The position numbers and the translations under genes are program-made. Below are positions 57,656 through 64,000 of a stretch of 64,000 nucleotides of DNA, one piece after another. Source of the stretch: Atrina japonica (lineage: Eukaryota; Mollusca; Bivalvia; Pterioida; Pinnidae). Under the pieces are notes generated by a model. It worked only from the letters and a program-made list of their open reading frames with translations, ran no database searches and was not told the DNA's origin. How positions within the stretch are numbered: position 1 is the stretch's first letter; every line of letters begins with the position of its first letter. The stretch lies in assembly GCA_030159075.1 (NCBI GenBank), contig BROG01000348.1, positions 65,001 to 129,000 of the forward strand. Reading direction: 5' to 3'.

Positions 57656-57880
57656 AATGTCCGAATTTTTAATGGTTAGAGCATCGCGCTATTAACCACG
57701 TGGTCTCTCACTTCTAGTCAGCACAGGTTCTAGCGCCGATGGAACCCAAGCTGATTGTTTTGTGTGAAAAAGTTTGCCAGATTACTCGCGGAGGGTCGGT
57801 GGTTTCTTCTCGGGTACATTGTTACCGCCACCATATAACTGAAAAATTGTTGAGTGTGGCGTAAAACAATATTCAAAATT
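57656..57880 (+). mobile_element. tRNA-derived SINE, family A
   Basis: Sense copy with ggttagagcatcgcgctatt, gcacaggttctagcgccgat and the end gtgtggcgtaaaacaatatt. The extreme 5' end is missing. Confidence 0.65.
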
Positions 57881-58438
57881 CGTGCCCGGAGTTAAAAATC
57901 GCACGGTTACCACCATTAATCTCTGAAAGTAACGAAAAGGTCAATGTTTTCACACACCTGGTGTATTTAATTAAAAGCTCGTAGGCGTCTTTTCATCTCA
58001 TGCTTGGATCTTTACAAAGCGCGTATTACTGATAGACTAAATGTGACATGGTTATAATTGCAATCACAATGGCGCATTTCAAATACATGTAATACTATTT
58101 GATAATTCCCGAGACAGTCAACAACAATACCATAAATGTAATATTTAATGAAATGCACCATTAACTAGGTTACGTTTTTTTTGTGTAAATAAATCAAGAT
58201 TTTTATCAGTATTAAAAATTGAACACACCAAACACTAAGAAATTGACTACTTTATACATATAACAATAAGTTGGGTCGATATACTGCCTTTTGCTAGTCC
58301 TCTAGAAAGGACCTGATTTGATCGTAAGTCACAGCAAATAGCTATTTGTTCTTTTGATTAATTATAAGTAATAAAATCTGCTTGTAATGATATGAATAAA
58401 AAAAAAGGTCGACCAATGATAATGGAGCACAATTGGTT

Positions 58439-58662
58439 ACTGTACGTGTATTTAAATTAGCGCACTCATATTTTTAGCGTTCTCGGGGGATATAGACTTA
58501 TTAGCGCAATCTTAAATTCGCTCAATTAATTTCAGTAAGATTTGTCGTGTATACAAAATGACAGTATGGAGAAATTTTAGCGCTGACCTTGAATAAGCGC
58601 AAAAATTAAGCGCGTAAGGCGCTAATATTCAAATACCGCTAAATTAAGTACACGTACAGTAC
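58439..58662. mobile_element. Inverted-repeat element with ACTGTACGTGT ends
   Basis: actgtacgtgtatttaaatt at the left and taagtacacgtacagt at the right are inverted copies. The interior is rich in gcgctaa/ttagcgc motifs. About 220 bp, no ORF. Confidence 0.6.
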
Positions 58663-59526
58663 CATGGGAATGCCAACGGTTTGCTGAAATTCGGTCTCTA
58701 AACCTTTCATAATATATTGTCTTATAAATTTCAGCATCTTTTTATATCCACGTCAGTGCACCAGTGTGTAGAATCAGAGTGGTGTTAGGCGAAAAAATGT
58801 AACTTGATAAACAATGACTCGGTAAATTCGAATTGACTGCTACCACGTTTAGTAAAAAAAAGTTCTTGACGATGACAAACAGTCACGTATTTTTTCAGCG
58901 GAATCCTTGTATGAAGTCGTATGTTTTGATACTATTATCCTCAACAACAATTAATTATTTTAATTCAGAATAATATTTAGAAATATTATTTTAAAATAAA
59001 ATAAATATAATTTTGTTAGGAGGACACCATGAATTGAAATATCCTTTATTTTTTACTTTGCACTTAACTATAGTTATGACATGTATTTTACAACAAGAGT
59101 TACGCAGAAAAGGGAGAGTGTAATGATGTCATGTCAGTGATCTCATTTTGTCCTTTAATAATATATCGTTATAGTCAATCATGTATAATTCAGTTTTCAT
59201 TTGAAATGTATCGAGTCCCAAAACAGTAGTTTTCTAGAGTGTTCCTAACCCTTAAATAGTTTCATTATTGCATATTCTTTTTTCCAATATAGTAGTGGAT
59301 AAAAGTGAAAAAGTTAGAATCTTTATTTTTCTATATTATATATATTTCATATAAAACTATTAAAATGTTATTTCCTATTCAATTTCAATACCCCGATGTT
59401 CACCGGTAAGCTGAGTATCTTAAATTTCTCTCAAGCACTACTGAACCATTAACAGTGTTAGGTACACTATAAAGATTTGGAATGAATATACTCCTAATGA
59501 AAACTATGAACCTTATGATGATATTG

Positions 59527-59765
59527 CTCTACCGAGGTAAATTGGCACATGTTTACAAACACAACGAGTCATAATTATATTATAAAAAGGGTGCCAACCT
59601 CCTTTTGGTACAAAGCATATTTGGAGCTACAGTGATGCAATGACTCCATGCAATGCAAATAATAGGAATTATCTGTACAACCTACATGTTTTTTGGTAAA
59701 ATAAACAACATTGTTTTGCTGTTTGATAGAACCCGGATGTGTCATTTTATCTTGGCTGACCTATA
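59527..59765 (-). repeat. Dispersed repeat with ACTCGTYGTG block
   Basis: Reverse copy from aggtaaattggcacatgttt to acccggatgtgtcattttat. Confidence 0.55.
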
Positions 59766-61209
59766 CCTGTTTTAATAGTCCTGCAATTTACAAATGATGT
59801 CTTGGAACAATTGCCTCTAGATGTCGTCTACAAGGAGCTTCCGGTTTTTGTCTGACGATTTGAAGCAAATGCCAATTATAGTGCTCAGTGAATAAATGAA
59901 ATATAAATTTTCTGATAAAAAAAGCTAAACACTTTTCTGGTTGCGCATACTATTTTAATGAATATAGGTTCAATAAAGGAAAGTTAAAACAAACATACCG
60001 TACACATGGACACATTTGCCCTGGAAGCAACAAATATGTCATGTAATCGATCACAAAATTAATTATTTTAAAAATTCTTACATTTGTTGTATATATCAAA
60101 TTCACACACCAAATCAAAGCACTGAAAATCTGTATCAATTTGATTAACACATATTTCTAAATAAAAAAGTACTGGAATATAAACCATTAATAAAAAGTAA
60201 TTCCATTTTTATTTGACCTTGTCAAGGTCATATCGTGCTTTTCCATCTTTATAATTATCATGACTTACTTAATTATTCTGTAGTATTGGCAACTAGTTCC
60301 GGAAAGCAGATTTACACCTACTAACTGTAGAATATCAATGCAAGTATGTCAAACGATTGATTGCAAATCAAATTAGATGATTATATCATTATTGTTTTTG
60401 TTCCTTAAATGCAATGATGAATTTACTTTGTTCGGCATACACTTTGCACAAATACTAAAAGACCAAAAAAAAATTATTAATTCAAATTTTATTCCGCCTA
60501 TTTAAACATGAAACCAATCTATTAACTGGTAAAATACACATGTGCAGGTATGTTCTGAAGTTACTTAATGGAACAGTCATACTTTTGACAATATGTGAAC
60601 ACAACATACGGTAAATATTACTGTTTGCACGACTTGAAAGTTCTTGGTTTTGAAGATATCCAATTAGAAAGTTTTCACAATGGTAGTATTCTATTAGTTG
60701 GAATATAATTTTCAAAATACATCTTCATACAAACAGTGGATTTGCATATTTTTATTCTTAGCCAAAATGACACAAAAAGTAGACTTTAAATATGAGAACA
60801 AGCAAACATTTCAAATAGAAATTAAATTTTTAAGCACTTATTTAGTATTTCGCAAAATGTATACAATAGCAATATTCTTTACAAACATATATGCAAGGAG
60901 TCAATATAGTAAAACATCTGTAGTACAAGAAAAAAAAACAATATTTTAATGTGTATTGAGGTCCAGTAAGTAATATATATTGTTTGGGGTATACAAAAAA
61001 TAATTGATAAAATAAAAGCAGAATTATAAACGTTTTGAATACTTCTCTCTCAAACAAGATATAAAGGCAGATATTTGTTGTAGAACAACAATACATTCTT
61101 TAAAATTAGAACAATTAAAGGCTACAGATCATAATGGTCAAACGAATAAAGCATGCAATTAATAAAAACAAAAGTTTATATAAAAGTGGCTGGTGATGAA
61201 ACCGCTGTA

Positions 61210-61334
61210 TTAACTTTTATCCACTTTATTTGCCGTCGGTTTACGTCGCCACCCAACTACGGCTAGGATTATGGCGCCAAAAGCGACCACAGCGAACACT
61301 CCCGCCAATACAGTTGATGCCTGTAGGTCAGATT
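61210..61334 (-). CDS. ZP-domain membrane protein, last exon (transmembrane anchor and cytoplasmic tail)
   Basis: On the − strand an acceptor (ttattggcag) precedes 61334; the phase-1 junction gives Glu and continues SDLQASTVLAGVFAVVAFGA, then IILAVVGWRRKPTANKVDKS, ending at TAA (61210-61212). This is one membrane helix with a short basic tail, the usual anchor after the ZP furin site. It joins in phase to the exon at 62487-62740 across a 1152-nt intron. Confidence 0.87.
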
Positions 61335-61429
61335 CTGCCAATAATAAAACCAAAAGTTCCATATGAGAATCAAGAAATACAAAATAAGAGTGCCAATATA
61401 CTGTATATCTGAACATTTTTGCTCCTGCT

Positions 61430-61616
61430 TTTTTCGCTCTTTCTCCTCAGAGAACATATTCACCCCGTCTTAAAGTCGCCATTTTCTTATGGATGGCATG
61501 AATGTCTGTGTTATCTAGCTTGAAAACATCGCTTTCATTTTAAATTCATCCTCTCATCTAAAGCCAAAAATGACGAAAAATAAACGGGAGCGAAAATTTA
61601 CAGGTTTACAGTATTT
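61430..61616. mobile_element. Inverted-repeat element, family CGAAAATTTCCAG
   Basis: A diverged copy with ttctcctcagagaacatatt, catcgctttcattttaaatt and the right end cgggagcgaaaatttacagg. It lies in the last intron of the ZP gene. Confidence 0.55.
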
Positions 61617-62486
61617 GTTTCATGATTGTATATTGATTATCACTAATGTACATATTATCGACAATACCAATGTTATAGTTTTACAAAAGAGGACAAAACA
61701 AATGCTTGGGACGATAGTTTCTGTTAATAAGACTTCGTCAGTTGAACTTGATATGATTTTATATAACTTTATTTTTCCAAATGAAAAAGTGGTATTATAC
61801 AAGACAAAAAAAAATAGATCTAAATGTGTTATTAAATCCGCTATCCACCCATTGTAAAATGAATAATACCCTAGCTTTTGAGAAGTTTATTTCTGTAACT
61901 ACCATTTGGGTGGGACAGGTCGAGCGTTGGCCTCATAAACCAGTGTTTGAAATATGTCTTGAATATATTTATCCAAGTACAAATCACACATTTTCAATAT
62001 CATTTCAGTCCTATCGATGCATGTGTCATTTCCGTGGCTTTTAGCGTCACGCCCATCATATTAAAATATCTCTTAGTAGATATGTATAGTAGTAGTCGCT
62101 TATATGAATAATTAAGCTAATTCTGAATTATGACGTCATGCACCAATACCCAATTTACTTTACAGGTCACATATATGCTGTAAAACAAAGTTTGGGGTAT
62201 TTTGGATGAAATTTAAAACCAAGGTGTTCAGGCGTGGTTTGAGCTCAGGCGTGTTAAGTGAAATAACCCTCAGCACAATGCCGTAAGTCCATTGCATCGG
62301 TCAAAATTTGTAGTCCTTTATCTATGTCTTGCGATATATCTATATAAGAAAAAAATTCTTGCCTGAACGTAAAAGAACAATTAGACAAACAAACTGAATT
62401 ATGACGTCATATAACAATAATTCTTTTATTTTTCGGGACACGTGTATTTTTAAAATACATGTAATCATTTGAACGTGATACGTTAC

Positions 62487-62740
62487 CTTTGTCAGCCTCC
62501 AAGACTAAAGGTCCAGTTGAAATAAGATGTGAATGTCTGTTCTGAGATAGATCCCGTTTTTGTCTGTTTTGATTTCCACAGTTGGTAGCACAATCTGACG
62601 ATCCTGTTATACATACGGAAGCCTCGCAATGGATGTAAACTTGTGCAGACCTATTGCTCAAAAACTGGAATGCTTTTATCGAAAACCTGGCCTCTGTTGG
62701 CGGCGATGGAAGAATTTTGACGTGTGATTGAGCGGGACAA
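62487..62740 (-). CDS. ZP-domain membrane protein, penultimate exon (end of ZP domain and furin site)
   Basis: On the − strand an acceptor (gtgttttcag) precedes 62740 and a gtaacg donor follows 62487. The exon encodes CPAQSHVKILPSPPTEARFS, then IKAFQFLSNRSAQVYIHCEA, then SVCITGSSDCATNCGNQ. It then reaches NRQKR, a consensus furin cleavage site, and DLSQ…STGPLVLEADK. ARFsIkaFqF…vYIHCe..vC is the classic ZP-C subdomain end with its cysteines. ZP proteins are secreted or membrane-anchored and polymerise after cleavage at this site. Earlier exons lie to the right of the window or in unresolved sequence. Confidence 0.88.
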
Positions 62741-62759
62741 CTGAAAACACGAATAGGAG

Positions 62760-64000
62760 AAAGATGAGTAATAAGTTTTGTTTATATAATGTAACAGATT
62801 TACAAAATAACTATTATGTTTATTTTAAACTATCATGTCACAAGGCAGTCCAAGACGTCGAGCTACAGACGACTGAAACCGGATCAGTATAGGACATTTG
62901 CATGAGACAGGAAATGGATCGTCAAGAGAATATATTTCATTAGCAATTTTGTCTGCACCATCAATTAATAGCACGTGATGTTAACGTTACAAGCATATGT
63001 CAAAATGGTTTCAGTGTATAACGTTAAATTATTTTTGACCAACTGTTCTGGTTATACATGCTACTGCCCGAAAATAAAACCAAGCCATTATTTGGAATAA
63101 ATATACAATAACATATTATGTATAACATATGAACAATTGAACAATTTTGTAAAATTTTGATTGGATGTTTGTTTCAAAGGGAAACTACAAGTAGTCCCGA
63201 ATTACGAGATGAGATGCCAAACATTATTTATTTAAGGTTTTTCACGAATAACAACTAGTTACTATAAATATCACACGTCCATCTACTCCTAAATTAGAGT
63301 ACTTCGTTAACATACTGAAATAAACAATGTATCTAATGTGTTTGAAGCCGCATACAAACGTTTTAGTTTTAAAACAATATCAGTTATCGTAGGAGAAAAT
63401 TTCAAATGCAAATTTTATGTAAATAAAGGATTTATCTTATCCGATATAATAAAATTGTTACAGCAAATATTTGAACATGCGTTGTAAAAGTTCTCGGAGT
63501 TACGTCACAGAAATAATGTTTTGCAATAGAGTTTATATTTCTTGCCCGAAAAATAGGTTCACATTGGAAAATATTTTTACTGTAATGAAATGGTTTAAAG
63601 GTTATTTCAACACACCTCACCCCTAAGAACCCCCCCAAAAAAACAAAAACCCAATAAAATAATAAAATAAACCCACACAAAACAACTGAACGTCCGGAAT
63701 TTCATCAACTGACAAATTTTCCTACATAATTATCATAGCAACAAGAGAGGAATTTGGAGATTACGCTGTTAAAATCGATTCTCACTAATCATTAGCCACT
63801 AACACACGACTTATAACTCGGGTATGATTCACCAGTAAACTAGCTAAATGTCAGAAGATAGACCCCGTTAGATAAATAGACATCTATTCGTGTACTTGCG
63901 GTTATATATTAATCTATTAGGATCAATCGATTTTTAATCGCTGAAGTATTACGTCTTATCAGTGTTTAAGAAACAGGTTGACTACGTAACAAACTTTCCG
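62760..64000. other. Upstream intron of the ZP gene, no exon recognised
   Basis: No ZP-like exon can be read on the − strand here, so the next upstream exon is probably beyond the right edge. Confidence 0.4.

Overview
This is animal nuclear DNA. It is AT-rich, has GT–AG introns of 0.1–8 kb, long dinucleotide microsatellites and dense tRNA-derived SINEs and fold-back elements. The repeats, a Mab-21-type gene coded by one long exon, and the introns suggest a lophotrochozoan, most likely a bivalve mollusc. Species cannot be read from the sequence. There are no rRNA genes, functional tRNA genes, CRISPR arrays or bacterial genes.

Region 1 (about 1.4–33.2 kb, + strand) is one SLC6 (Na+/Cl−-dependent neurotransmitter/amino-acid symporter) gene, closest by motif to the glycine transporters. 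I resolve 15 coding exon positions that join in phase into a 668-residue protein with 12 predicted membrane segments. The exon encoding TM6, the substrate-binding helix, is present twice in tandem (10270–10373 and 11145–11248). Both copies are 104 nt with the same phases. Using both or neither gives an early stop, so they look like mutually exclusive exons. The two versions differ at the TM6 residue that separates GlyT1-type (Gly) from GlyT2-type (Ser) transporters. The gene also has Asp at a normally Asn chloride-site position and no Cys pair in the second outer loop.

Inside the large intron between exons 12 and 13 (21127–28947) lies a nested same-strand Mab-21/cGAS-like nucleotidyltransferase gene. 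It has a single in-frame TGA at the first Gly of its Gly-Ser signature. The intron after the TM6 exon pair holds a decayed Penelope-like retroelement on the − strand with a near-textbook hammerhead ribozyme motif.

Region 2 (33.2–45.5 kb) is repeat-rich, with one orphan − strand ORF (177 aa) at 42031–42564 and a cluster of SINEs at 43.6–44.6 kb. Region 3 (45.57–about 52–54 kb) is a decayed Ty3/gypsy-type LTR retrotransposon (gag with two CCHC knuckles, protease, RT, RNase H, integrase). A poly(A)-tailed retroposed sequence has inserted into its RT. Past integrase it carries a 31-aa single-membrane-segment ORF and an unrecognised broken ORF, then an LTR-like end and a 64-bp minisatellite. Region 4 (54.5–64 kb) is mostly repeats, plus the last two exons of a − strand zona pellucida (ZP) domain membrane protein (61210–62740) whose upstream exons lie beyond the window.

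All protein family calls come from reading motifs by eye. No database search or transcript evidence was available.
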